64,000 bases of DNA from Antedon bifida (Eukaryota > Echinodermata > Crinoidea > Comatulida > Antedonidae), in contig OY727101.1 in assembly GCA_963402885.1 (NCBI GenBank), positions 13,730,917 to 13,794,916 of the forward strand, read 5' to 3'. Shown here piece by piece: positions 37,101-51,600 of this stretch; within the stretch, counting starts at the first letter, position 1; every line of letters starts with the position of its first letter. The translations under genes were made by a program, and so were the position numbers. The notes under the pieces were generated by a model. The model searched no databases, had not been told where the DNA came from, and was given only the letters and a program-made list of their open reading frames with translations.

Positions 37101-40100
37101 ATGCCCTCCACGTTCACGCTAAAAGAACTTTTCAACCAAGTTTACAATCATCGATGTTTGTTTTAGTTAACAAGTCTTTTCTGACTTTGAACACTTTAAG
37201 AATTTTAATTGGTTTCTAATTCCTAAAGTTTGTAAAGGTTCATTTAATCTGGGTATTCAATATTGTTAGTTGACTGTTTGGTTCATTAAGTCTTAATTTT
37301 AATTGATAAGGCCCTAATTAACATTAAGTGTATAGGTATTCCAATCCATACTTGGGACATATCTTAGCAGGCTGGCATGGTGTCTCTATGCTAAAGCGAC
37401 AGGTAAAGTTCCATAATATTCTGATTTCAGCATGTTAGTAGAATTCCTATTAACAGCATAACTTTAGGACCAAATATATTTCCCATTAACAGGGATGTTC
37501 TTAGAATACTATGTGTGTTTACCATAGTGTTAAAACAAAGCATTCACACTAAAGATTTTCCTGAATGGATGGGCGTTCCCAAAGAAGGTGTTGTACTGTA
37601 CTACTAGTACTGTATTTATTTTGTGTGTTTCATGCCTAGCTTACCTGGATATTTCAGTTTGTGATCTTTTGTTATTTCTGTTACATTATTTAAATTCTGT
37701 AATTGTACATTGTATTATTGGAAATGTTTTATTTATTTGTTACTTAAAAATTCTTTTTTTTCTTCAGCTGAATTTGGAGATTACGATCCAGATCGTCACA
37801 CCTTGGAATTTTTAAAAGACTATATTCTTTTGCCAAAGGTATGTACATTTAACTAATTTTTATATCTCTGAATTTAGTGTGGTTTAACATGCCATTGTTT
37901 CTATCACAGTGATCCAATTGTTACCAGCATTTTCCTTGTGTTAAAAAAATAGCATGTAAATATTCTGCATAATGAGAGTAATGTTTTGTGTATTTGAATT
38001 TATTAATACCAAAATATAATTTATCAGTGCTTTCGATTACATACTAATATGATCTTATCCATTTTCTGTATCCTAAATTTTGAAAATAAAAATATAATTT
38101 ATCAGTACATTCGATTACTTAGTAGTATGATCTTCCATTTTCTGTATCCTAAATTTTGAAAATAAAAATATAATTTATCAGTACATTCGATTACTTAGTA
38201 GTATGATCTTCCATTTTCTGTACCCTAAATTTTGAAGTGAGTCAACATATGTACAGTAATTGTACATGTTATATGGTGCTTTAATGAATAACCAAACTTG
38301 TCATGGTGATGAGTTCAAATCTAATGACATTGTCATTGTTTCAATACAGTTGGAACAGTGTGTAAAATTTGAGACTGTTTCTTCTGTGAGCAAGTAATAA
38401 CTGTGTGAATAAATATACCCTATAGGCATAATGATCCTAGGGGATTTTGGAAATTATAATGCAAAAGATAGGATATCAGGTTCAGCACTTCATTTCACCA
38501 AGGCAGTGGGTCCCTATTTCAAAATCCTGAATTCATCACTTCCCTCAATTGCTTGACAGCATAAACAGGAAATGTCAAGTAAACGGTTAACGTTTAACAA
38601 CAAAACAACACCCAATTATAAACTAGATAATCTCTTCATATTGTATATTCTTTACTTCCTTTATTTGTTAATTTGTAGAACATAAAGATTGATACTGTGG
38701 TACAATCGGAACTACTCCAGGAAGTGATCAACACATACAAGCATCATATAGGTCTGTCACCCGACATGGCAGAGATCGCCTATATATCAGAGGCATCTCA
38801 ACTGGATGGATATGGTCAAGAATCATACCCTGCTAAGGTACAGTGTTTCATTTAAGTATCATCCTCAAGTATAAGCCTATTCTTGAGTGTAAGCCCAACC
38901 TTGGGTATAAACCAAGCTTTGGGATAAGCCCATGAGCCTTGAGCATATACTGTACAGTATATATATAAAATTTTGCGTAATATTTATTATAAATAAAAAT
39001 GTATTATATCCAGTATGATTAGAATTGCAAGTTAAACCCACCTCCTACCGTAAACCTATGAGTTGTTGGACGTGAGGAAAGGTGAGAAAGGAGGGTTGGC
39101 TTAGACCCAAGTAAGGGTGCCTTCTTTATTATTACGAATCTGAGAGATACTCCAAACTGAAGCTTTGTCTACAATAGTTTGACAAAAAAAGTGTGATGTG
39201 CCTAAATATGGTAGTGATATGACATCATCATGTCCATATAATGGGCACATCACATTTTTTGTCACATAAAGTTTGATAGTGTAGACCGCGTTTAATGACC
39301 ATTTTGGTATCAGTGGGTCAATCTTATTGGTTCCAATTGTTTGCAAGGAGGAGGAAAAACTTTATACCAATAGACTTTACTTTCCACAACTGTTATTGTG
39401 TGGAAGAATATCATATGCTACATTGTACTCACTGCGGGTGCTTAAAGTTTATTTAGTCACTTTCTCCGACCTATATGCCTTATGTCATTGTTCCTACAGT
39501 TATTTTAATGCTTATTACTTGTTTGTGACGATACGCTTCAATGAGCACATATTTAGAGCATTTTGTGGCAAAAGTCCAAGACCAAAATTAAACCACCCAT
39601 CAGATGGATTGATTATTAAATGTCAATTAGAGTAGTGACCTCTCCAAAACTTGATACACTTGTTCTTGCCCAAAATGTATGGTTGTCCAAAATTCTGGTT
39701 TCATGAATATATTTTAATTTTGTTAATGAATTTTGACCAGCATTTCTTTCTCACTTTTATTTACCCACAAATATAAATGATAAACATTGTAACATAAATA
39801 AAACATAATATATCAAGGAAAGGGAAGGGAATAAACATTGGAAAAAAGAAGTTATAAAAATAAATGATTAAATTAAATTTAAACCGGCAATACAGTTTAT
39901 TCAGGGGTTAGGTTGATTGTTTAGGGGTTAGGTATTTCATTTTGGCTTTTTAAATCGTGCGGCTGAATTTGTTGGAATCGATGTAATCTGTTGACTGTAT
40001 TGTGCATGCGGCACGATATACTGTACAATAATGTAAAGTGAGTTAATACTAAACACCATTCATATGTCCTTATGTGTCAAAAATGAATACAGTAAACAAT

Positions 40101-43100
40101 AATAAGAATAAGATACAGTAATACTAATACAAGTATAGATTTTAATAAGTTTATTCAACAGTCAATGACCTAAAAATGACCTACAATAGGTTACATTAAA
40201 TATTCCTTGAATTCTCTATTACTGTATATGTTTTATTACACATTTAAGTTAATAAAGAGAGAATTTGAAGTGTTGATTGGTATTTATGATTTTGGTATTT
40301 TGACAAGAACTCCGCCCACTACTACTGGACATATTTTATGGCCTAGTAATGCTATGAAGTGATCCTACCAACCACTAAACATATTTCATTGGCCAGTAAT
40401 GCTATGTAATTTCTTTGGTACAGTAGGCTGTTCAGGGCCATTCAATCCACCATTGTTCGCGAAAGCAGATATTTTTTTTCAACAAATATGTGTTCATTTT
40501 TTATCTTTGGATTCATAAGGTAACAACGGCGTTATGATTAAAAATATTTCTTACATTTACTTTGTTACTGGTCCTCATGTATTTGTATGATGCCTAAAAC
40601 AATTTATTTTTTAAAACGTTTTTTTATTTATTTTATTAGGATGAACACGGCCATGATTTACTTTTAGGAGCCTCTTTCATTGGAATTTTTGTCAAGCATT
40701 TGAACGGACAGCCAACAGTATATTTTAAGTAAGTAATAACTTATTGTTTTTTGTGCGAATGAAGGGACATTGGCAGTTAGCGTAATACATGGGCAAAGCA
40801 TTAAGGGGCCCTTCAAAGCTGGGTAGTTGCATTGGGGTTCCTCAAGCTCTGAGCCCCTAAAGCTCTGGGGCCCCTGGATTAGCCAGTGAGCACTCAGAGC
40901 CATTACACCACTGGACATTGGGACCTAGACACAGTATTGCCAAATTCTAGGACCAGATGGCAACACAATGTGCACAGGTCCTAGGTCATTTGCAAAGCGA
41001 AACTCGCTCATGTGTGAATTTAAAAACTAGTGTAAAAATCCAGAGAAGAAAGGCATTTCATTGCCACTCTACAGTAGCCATAATGCTGAGAATTAAGGGA
41101 CCATGTCAAAATCATTCTACTGCAGATACTGCAGTAATTATATTTTGTTTATTATTAAACCTGTTTATGCAATTATTTAGCCATATTTGGAGGATAATCA
41201 TACACACTCACTGTTAGTGTTATTTCCTTCCTTATATAAGCTTCAACAAAACTAACCAAAATCATACTTTATTGCATTAAAACATGTAATTACAATTACT
41301 GCAGTAAATGCAGTAAAGTAATTTTGACATGATCCCTAAATATCAGTAATTCTGTATTTTGCTTTATTATTAGTTTATTATTGTTTGTTTTGATAATATA
41401 TGATGATATGAATTGATAAAGATAAAAAAATTTAGGAAAGTGAAAATATTAACTCTAGGGTAGCCTCACTTAAACCAGGGAAGCTCAAAATTGTATTTTT
41501 GGTTGCTTGGCAACTAAAATGTTATTTTGGCAAGAGGGAAATTTTGAAGCTTTTTATATAAATTCTTTGGTATGGAAAGTTTTACTGTAAATATAATGTT
41601 ATAAAATACCTGTGGTTTAAACTAAGAATACAATAATCCATGCTTTTTTCAAAAGGATTTTTGTAATTCTATAGATGTTGATATCGCAATAAAGTACATT
41701 AGAGGTTGGCAGTTCAAAAGTATACAAATGAAATATGTCACATGCCATTTGAATTAATCTAATGATTTTGTGAACTTGTGGTTTTCCCTGATCTATCTGA
41801 GTTAAATTACGGTCTATCAGATTTGAACTGCTTTCACATCGGCCAGATTTGGTCCAATGCCCAGAGTAAATATTGCGTGTGTTGAGCGTGGTTTCATATC
41901 GAGCACTAATTTGGTTATCCAGTGCCACACAATAATAATAATTCAACATTTATTAGTTTCTATCAATGGTAAAGCAATACAAAAAAAAAAAGTGGTAATT
42001 TATAATAAGATAATACAAAAATACCATTAATAGAGGATCTTGCAAGAAGAGATTTCTTGTCACGCAAGACCCATAAAGGAAAAGAAAAAAATACATTTGT
42101 ACATAGATCATTCACATGCTCACTGTTGATTGGTCAAAAGAAAAAAATCATATTAAATTTCAGGAAACAAATGTTCTGTGCACGCTTAAAGTCTAGTGCA
42201 TGTGGACACAATATATTGTGTAACAATTCTATTAGCTTATAAGAAAACAAAGCATTTTTGTGGTTTAAAAAAATGGAATTTTGTTTCACATTTAAATGAT
42301 TTAATAACAATTTATCAAATTGTAAGTTATTTAATTAAATTTGTATGAATGAACTTTCAATGTCAAAGGTACTGTACCATAGCTCTCAATAAAATTTACT
42401 GTATAAATACATTTTTCTGAACATATTTGTGACTGTGCCAATAACAGTATTTACTTAATATCTATTTTGGTGATTTCAAGAATCAAATTGTTGATTTGTT
42501 AATTTGAATACAATGTCACTAGTCAGATGTAGAATTGACTAATAATTTGATGACAAGGCAAATACAATTGTAATACAATTGTTTTCTGTATCAATATTAT
42601 TTATTTACCAAATTTGTACAAGGGTATTTTTTTCATTTCCCCATACCATCACATATATGACTGGTGTGCATCATTATCATGTGATTTTGTAATGCAGGAA
42701 AAATGTATGTTTAAAAAGTTGAATGACTTGAATCCTAGGAAAACTACTGAAAAAAATGACAATGCTGTGAGTATCATTTACCCATACCATCAGATATGAC
42801 AGATGTACATCATTATCATGTGATTCTGTAGTGCAGGGAAAATGTATGTTATTGAATAAATCCTAGCAAAATTACAGAAAAAATTACAATGCTGTTGGTA
42901 TATCAGTGGCTAAATCTTAATTGAGCAATTTAAATCAAAGCAAAAAGCTAAATAAAAATGATGAAGTAAAACAGCCAAACAAATTTGCAGAGCTTTCGGG
43001 CAACACTACAGTAGCCCTGGGCCTTCATCAGTACTAGTGACAGTACTTTAAGAAATTGAATGGCATTACCTTCTGATCAAGAACACTTTTCACATCTGCA

Positions 43101-46100
43101 TAAATTTATATAACTTGTAACATCTTGTAACCAGGTTTGATCTCCCGATTTATTACACGTTTTCATACATGCATACACGAACCCTGAGAAATCTCGGAAG
43201 GAAAGCGTGGTTGCGCGCTATTTGATTACTATCATTGGTCAGTTTAATACCAGGGCAATACATGCGCATGCAGTAAGAACTCGGAACTAAAACAGGCATC
43301 TCATCAGCACTAGATTCTCGGAAGATTTTCCACACTATGCAAACCTGGTTACAACTTAGTTACAAGTTGTTACATTTTGCAGATGTGAAAAGGCTATTAG
43401 TGTTGGTTTAGTCATTCAACTTTTGTAAATTATAATATTACACATAAATTAAGAATCTCCTTCCACGGACAAAGACACTTAAATAAAACTGTTCTCCAGG
43501 TGATCGTTAAAAGAAGCATTTGAATGCGAGAAATAAATTACATACAATAATAATAATTTTTTCTATCGAAAGATTACCAAATGTGCAGTAAAGATACAGT
43601 AATGTATTTTGATTCCCCTTATTGCCGACTTCTTTCGTGAACGACAATGTCAATTAGTCTTACATTCATCTGCATGATGGATGAAACTAAGCCAGGACTG
43701 TTTAAAGCACCTTTAACTGGTCCCATCATTGATCAAGGGCTTCTCTCGTCAAGTGCTCACCTTAACCAGAGGAGAGGCATAAGCCAAATATCTCTGAAGC
43801 AGATACTAGATGCAGGGGCTGTCATAAGAGTCAGCAGCAGCTTCATATACAGCAGCCGATATTCCCAGATGGTCTCCCATCCAAGATCTAACCAGGCCCA
43901 ACGTTGCTTAACTTCGGTGACCAACCGGTGTTTCAAGGTTAAAAAAGAGGAAATAAAAAATAGAATTAGCTTTAGTTTTAATATAATTATTCACTTCAAC
44001 AGAAAAAAAAAATTGAACATAAATCATCTTACTTGATTCGCACAAGCAGAGTAATATAGAGATACCATAAACAGTGAAACATTTAATATCTGAATTATTC
44101 TTTTAATTTTTTGCTTATTTAAAATATATATTCCTTATTGATTCTAATTTATTAAATCGTGAAAATGTTGCAGACAACTTTTTTGAACAAACTATTTATT
44201 TATTAAGCTATTCCAAACATCCAAGAGTATTCACCCTAAAAAATCTTTGCAAAATAAAAAGCATTGTTCAACATAGGAATATAATATAGCATGGTTGGGC
44301 TTCAATGCGTCTGTAGACTGGTAGACGGTGGGTTCAATTGAGCCTGTCATCCATGATAAGCTAAGGCATTTCACCTAGGCTAGGCATAAACAAGATAGTA
44401 ATTGTTGTAAAGGATTGTAAAAATTATGTAGGCTGGGCCATGTGAGTTTTTTGGTTCATGCACTTTTTAGTAGTATAGGTAAGCTACAGAAGTGATTTCT
44501 TGATCTGGAACAAGTGTCAACAATTTAATGCTAATGGAAAAGGAGTAAGGGCGTGTGGCGCAGTGTGTTGGACGTTGGACTACCGATCGTCAGACCTAGG
44601 TTCGAATCCAACTCTCGCCGCATTGCTTGTATCCGTAGGCAAGATACTTTACTTACGTTGCCTCTCTCCACCCAGGTGTATAAATGGGTACCCAGTTAGA
44701 TCTACACACAACTTTGCGCTGGTTACCGGCTGCATTATGGGAGTATGTTTCCATACGTGTTTGATCCCAAAAAAAATACTGGGGTAATAATGCTTGTAAA
44801 GCGCCTTTGAGCATGATTACTCATGAAAAGGGCGCTATATAAATGTGGTATTATTATTATTATCACATAGTCTTCTCGAATAATGCAAAGTTCTTTTTCA
44901 TATGCCTTGGGACCAATACAGTAAGTAAATGTCCATCCAGGTACAAAATCTTGCCCAGGGCCAAATAAGGAAGTACAGTACTTTCTCACCCTATTCTTTG
45001 ACATGCAATTTTGGCGGTTTCTAGGTCTACATAGGCAACTGTCGATTACAGTTACACATCAATTCGTAGATCGGAATGTATCTATTATTTCAGAGGAGCT
45101 GAACCCAACCATCTATTTAAGCCTCTCCTTAACCATGGTTCTGTTGGTAGAACAAGTTCTCGTAGACTTAAAACTACTGTAGAGGTTCATTCATCTGGCT
45201 CTTGTATGCACTTGTAAGAACACAGTGAATCTATCAGTAGCGTAGGGGATCACCCCGGTGTACTGGTCCATCTCAGCCCCTATTGTTATCATTGGAGAGA
45301 TGAATGAGCGCCAGTTGGTGGCAGCTGTACAACAAGAAGGGATTCTTAGTAGTAGGCTGCAAGCCGCAGGTTATACCCCACATTTAAAGGACATGTACTG
45401 ATGGAATGCAACCTGTTGTTGCAATGTGCATGATGAATCAGTGCTGTCTGAAAGGACACTTAAGTCATGATTGATCCTCAACCATAATACCATCTGAATA
45501 GGGTAAAAACATTGGTGAAAACATAGCATTGTCAGAAACTTCAAAATATCATTCTCATCATCATTGCAAGTCAAAGTGCATAATGACTAATCCAACATTT
45601 AAAATTTCTTTCCTACCATAATAGATACATTTATTATTAGGTGATCATTTAGAATAAAATGATCACCTATTGTTATTGTATAAAATCTTTATTATTATTT
45701 TTTTTTTTATTATTTTTTTTCTTTTTATTGTTTCTGTACACTATTTTGTGTAACAATTATCTCAAAAAGTTTAATGTCAATGATTACAAAAATTTCAGAA
45801 TATCTTTCAAATAATACAACTTAATCCTAATAAGCTTTCCAGCGTGATCACTCATCCGTGACGATATTTATACGCCATTTTGCGAAATCACATTATCAAT
45901 CATATCTCCATAATTCATTATCACATATTAATGAAATTCACTACACGTAAACTTCAGATCAAGGGTAAAAATATTAGCAAATAAAAACGCACGCGCACGT
46001 AGGTTCATGCGCGTGATATCGCGCGTTAAAAATTTAAAAAGCTCAAAATTAAGTTTTGATCAATTTAGAGCATGAATTAGGCCATTTGCGTGTTTCAAAA

Positions 46101-48600
46101 AATTACTGCGCAAAAATGCGTTTTTGCGCGCGCGATACTTAAAAAGCGTAAAAAATATGAATTTTTTTTACAAATCTCATTCTACTCACCATCCTTAGTA
46201 CATTCACCAAATTTGAGTCAGTTCCGACTTAAAATAACGCTATACGAGCACGTTAAAAATGACAAAATGCGCACATTTATTTTACAAAAGTTCTGAAAAT
46301 GGTGAAAAATAGGTCTTTTTTAAAATGAAAATAATTCTTCAGAATGCAAGATGACCCCCGATTTTTTTAACTTATTCTGGAAGCCATTGAGTTGTAGATA
46401 TGAATTCATGTACACATTTTACGTACAAAATGTTTTGACGTCATCAAATGGCCACTTGAATTTAAAAATTAGGATTTGTTATCTTTTTGTGTAGATTATC
46501 ACATTCAACAGAGCGCATCTTGGTTATGTGTGCTCGAATTTCGCACAACTTTCAGTATGTGCTTGCTTAATTAATTATCTTTATCATGAGTTGACACTAT
46601 CTTCATTTTAATGACGTCATCACGCGTAAAAACTTGAATAACGTAGGCCGTGTAATTTCACCTTCGCAGTAAATTTGAATATCTTACAGCTCTTCAGAAT
46701 TGAAGGTTACCTTGATGATTATAATTTATTATGAAAGCTGATGAAATGTAGATATTTATTCATATAAAAATTAAGCCTATCGGATGTTGTGACGTTAACA
46801 TATGGCCAGTTGAAGTGAAAAAGTAGTTTTTTCATATTTTTCGTCAAAGTTATACACAATTCAAAGAGCGCGCACAGCGCTTCTACGTGCCAAATTGTTT
46901 TCCAAATCTTATATTTTTTTGCTCAATTAATTATCTTTCGAAATTGTCATCTTAAAGTTTAGTTTGATAACGTCATCATGCCAAAAAATTAGAACATGTG
47001 TCCCGCAATTTCACCTATGCTACACTGTATATAGATATACAGTATATACTGTACATATTGTATATGGCATATAGGCACAACTCAGCACTATAAGTATATA
47101 ATAGGATGGCATACATCAACATTTTCCGATCGTATGTTAACGTACGTGCATGTTTAAAAAAAAATTAATTTCAGTAAAATGATAAAAATGATCACCTATA
47201 ATTCGTCAAAGTGACGAATTAAATTCTAGTTTATAGGTTAGTTTAGTTTCAGGATCTTGTCAGATAATTTATATACCAGACATTTGGACTGCCACTGTAT
47301 AATGTTTACATTATGTTTAGGAAAACATTTCTCTCAACAGTGTCATAGACATTTCATGATTGATTAAAAATCTGCAGAAAGCATTTCATAAGACTGTAAA
47401 AAAGTGTAGCGTATTAACAGTGCATGGCTTATGAACTCATTTTGAAGTATAAACCTATGTCTACACGCTCTTTTCTCTTTGGGAGTTAAAATGGATATGA
47501 AACAATGTCAAAATATCAACAAATGTTGATGAATCATTTTGACGTAAAATATAGAGTTATAGAGGTGGCGCTGCGTGGTTGCTAGCCAACCAAAAAATGC
47601 GTTCAACCTGCCTGAGTGACTCCAAGGTCACCAATGGTTTGGAATAGGCTTATTGAAGTAGTCATTTTAAAACTTAATCATTTTCAATAAAAATAAACTA
47701 AAATTTTAAAAGATCACTAAATATTTGTTTTTAATAATCTATTTATTCTTCAACTACAGTTTAAGTTTAAAAAAATTAAGCTAAGATACATAATTTGATA
47801 GAAATACAGAGATACAGTTTATCAACATAGTAGCGTTGAACGCATTTTTTGGTTGGCTAGCAACCATGCAGCGCCATCTATCGTTGTGACGTCACACCGC
47901 AGAACTCTATAGGTTGAATATCTTGATATCTTTGATAAATAAAATAAGTGAAATTTCAGGGAAAATGGCTGACCAACGACTGTAGCATCTAATCTTTGTT
48001 TCCTTAACATTCTAAACAAACGTATGCATAATCGTTAATTTAAAAGACCACTTTTGTAGCTGTTTCGTAATTTGTTAACAATGCCCAACTACAGCCAATG
48101 AGCTTCATCAAAGCGGACATGGAACGGATGTAAATAACACACATGTCTGTACTTCCGGCCGGGAGTGTTGTTAAAACAGCAATTCTAAACTAGAGTGTTT
48201 TATTTTTCTCCAAACTAAGTTTATGTGAATGAAGAAAAACACAAAACTTACGCTCTGTCTACACTATCAAACTTTATGTGACAACAAAATGTGATGTCAT
48301 ATAACTACCATATTTGGGGATATCACGAACATATTTGGGCACAACTAGTTTGATAGTGTAGACAAAGCTGTAGGTATATTTTGTGGTATATTAGAGTTAC
48401 ATTGCATCCTTTTTCTGCTGTATTTTCAGATGGAACGATATTGTAAATGTGACTCATTCTAAGAGGTTATTTGGTATAGAAAAGGCTCACAGTGAACAGA
48501 CCATCTACTTCCACATGGAGGATGCAGAGAACGCCAAGTACGTCTGGAGGATGTGCAATACGCAACATCAGTTTTATAGAATCAACCTGGAGAATATGAG
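31197..48600 (+). CDS. FERM-domain exons of the Pez-like gene (7 exons)
   Basis: The first seven coding exons encode the F1 lobe ([15 protein letters not shown] and [12 protein letters not shown]), F2 ([53 protein letters not shown]) and F3 ([54 protein letters not shown]). The conserved [11 protein letters not shown] segment is split by the exon end at 38837. FERM domains bind membrane lipids and protein tails. No disruption is present. Introns are up to 7.7 kb and hold most of the interspersed repeats. Confidence 0.92.
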
Positions 48601-51600
48601 GTAAGGGAAATTATCTTCCGCAGTCTTAACTACAATAATTTATTTGATTTGACAGGTAAGTCTTACATTACAGCCTATTTGGTGGAATTACACACAGATA
48701 CTGGCGGTATTTACTGCAGTAATTAGCCTGAATTTTACAGTAACTGCAGTAACTTACGTGCTAGTCTACTTGGCTGATTTCCACATGATGGAAATTTACA
48801 TTTTTAACAGTAGGCCTACAGTACAATTATAGTCAGTGGTGTGAAACTTAATCCACTACTGCCATATGCTACCTTAGAAGCTGTCCACACTATCAAACTA
48901 GTTTGACAAAAAATGTGTGATGTGCCCAAATATGACGGTGATATGCCCAAATATGGTAGCGATGACATCACCATCCCATGGCCCATTTGTTGCAGTTTCC
49001 CCTACCTTTAACCATTTGTCTTTGACCCATCTTTGCTCAGTACATTTTAAAATATTTTGAATTGTAGCCATACGTATACAGTAGGCCAATTATTATGATT
49101 CTATCCTAATTAGCCTCTTCTCCTTGAGACAAGTGAACAACTGAAGTATCAATATATTAGCAATGAGATAAGTGTTGGACAAAGGTTAAATGGGTCTATA
49201 CAGTATAATACATAGTTGAGCAGCTACTGTAATTAAAGGTGGGAGCATATCCTTTAAGATGATGTCAATCAAATTAGCTCCTACTTAGTATTACCATCAA
49301 CACCTAAGAGGTTAGTGGAAATTGCAATAGTTTCCATGGATTGTCTACCTATCTTTCATTACAGCAGAGGTTTTGCTAATAGCATAGTCGATACTCGGTA
49401 CTGTATCAGTATAATTTGTAGAGGATCATCATAGGAAAATTCTGCGATACATGGGAAATCTGTGTCAGAGGTCATAAACCTAACCTTAACAAAGGCCCAA
49501 CATGAAATTTCCTATGATACTGGAGATATACCTGTAATGCTATATGTGAAGATAAAGTACAGACAATCTTGTGAATAGCAGGTAAAATCAATTAACTACT
49601 GTAATTATTTGCAGTGGTGGTGCCAGGATTTTCCCAACTGTGGTCCCCGACAGGATGAGGGGGATTTGACGATATTAGACATTTAAATGTATAAAGTAGT
49701 TAGTGAATGAATAAAATTCCTTGATCCACCCCGACAGTGGGCTAGCTCTCCCCGGGTAGATGGGGGCCTCGTCCTGGGCCCTTTTTCTTGAATAAGGACT
49801 TAAAACTAGAGGTCTGGTGTACACATTTGTGTTGCTGTTACTTACCATACAAAGATAACCAAAGCATTATTGTGGTACATCTAGCCCACTGTGCTTTGAG
49901 ATGTTACTGTATAAAGCACATTATAATTAAAATGACGTATTGTGATTGATAGTTTTATGAAGTACATAATATTAAGACTCTTGTATCAACAGGCTACAAG
50001 TACAAAGTCTGCTTCTCCATAGAGATGTAGGTATCATAATTAAGATGAATTAAATGATTAATTTGAATGAACAAGTCTAACACATTCTATACATTCCTAC
50101 CGCCCTATGTTTCACAATCAATTTACTGCAACATGCCTCACAAATTAAATAAATTTATACTTTCTCTTTTCTGCGGTTTGACCTAGATTTTTCAAACTAC
50201 TGTAATGTTTCAGTGAAAATGAAACTTTTAAATACTCATTTCATTTTTAGAAAATGCTGCTCAAAATATTTTGCCTTTACTATGACATGGATGAGTTCAA
50301 TAAAAAATGATGTTATTAAAATGTTATGTATCAGGTCAAAAATTAAACTTAACAAATACTTAAACTCGCCTCATTCAGCCATTTCACAAGAATGTATTCT
50401 TTATTCCACGTCTTGATACTTTAATCCAATAAGTCCATAACAATTTTTATTTTTGTAATTTTGTCCCCAGACTCAAAATTGTTTATGTGTTCATTTATTT
50501 TGATTTGTAGTTATTGTTCGCAAAAAAAAAAACGGTTTCTATAATACAATAGCTAATCTGTAGCTATTTTTAGTGACAAGGTTTCATTTTATTTATCAAA
50601 TATTTAAAATTAGTTTTTTTGTATTGTATAATATATTCCTGTGTTTTTTTTTTATTATTGTTATCTTTGTATTGTGTGTTCTATTTGATACTGTATGACA
50701 ATACATTTTTATAGATTTATAATAATAATAATATCCTGGATTTATATAGCACCTAATGTTGTGAAACCTCTAAGCGCTGTACATTAACTAATACGAAAAA
50801 AGGGATTCCAACCATGCCAAAAAAAAAACCCCAAACCACAGTAAGGGGATACACCTTCGTCGCTAACCAGGGATCGGTCTAATTGAACCCCGGTCAGTAC
50901 CAGTTGTGTCTCGGTCATCCCAGACTCGGGCGCCTCCTGCCCTACTAAATTAGATCTAAAATAATTTAGGTGGCATGGTAAAGGAGAAAAAAGGGGATTA
51001 ATTTATTATTTTCAAATTAATCACACTTGCCTGTACTATGTACAGTATATTAAATATTTGTATATTTTTGTTCCCTTAATGCTTTCACTTCAGACCAGGC
51101 TATGATAGCCAACATTGGTAAGATGGTTTTATTTATCAATATTCATGTTCCAGCACTTTTCTTTGGATTTTAAACACATTGCTTCCTTTCTCCTTCTCTT
51201 CCCCTCTATTCTTGTTTTTATATAAACATTCTGAAATGATTTTAGCACACATCAAAAGCTTTCTGTTTATTCCTGCTTTCCTGTTGTTCAAAATAGCAAG
51301 TAGTAATGCATCTTGCATACATATTAAATGTTTTGTTAAAGTAGGCCACTTTAGGATACTTACTAAAACCAGTACAATACAGAAATCTGAATGACCAAGC
51401 CCTCTAGCCAAAGAGGTACAAAGCGTTTGGATGAACTTCCTCTTTGAAGTGCTCTTTTATTGTTTAAACCAGTAGCAGAAGTGATCACTATAACTATCCC
51501 AGCACATGACGATATTTTGTCAATCCTTTGCACCTTTTGAAAAATAAATGAAGATGAACTAGTTAGTGCTGGGTACAGACTTAATCAACATCGATACTAC

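Larger units (their letters stand above)
40729..48429 (+). other. Longest intron of the Pez-like gene, repeat-rich
   Basis: The 7.7-kb intron between coding exons 6 and 7 holds, in order, a dispersed repeat, a two-copy tandem repeat, a TIR element, a 5S-derived SINE, a tRNA-derived SINE, a 1.6-kb unclassified element, a foldback element and a palindromic MITE. I found no additional conserved exon. Confidence 0.6.

Noticed and set aside
42960-43030. Hammerhead-ribozyme-like core (CTGATGA ... CGAAA on the minus strand), with a degraded relative at 36596-36625
   Set aside because: The core words are present, but stems I and III and a GUH cleavage site cannot be drawn, and the base after CTGATGA does not pair as required. 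It is more likely a shared interspersed-repeat motif.
44549-44622. Functional tRNA gene
   Set aside because: A and B boxes are good, but acceptor-stem pairing fails, and the sequence continues into a SINE body and (TTA)n tail.
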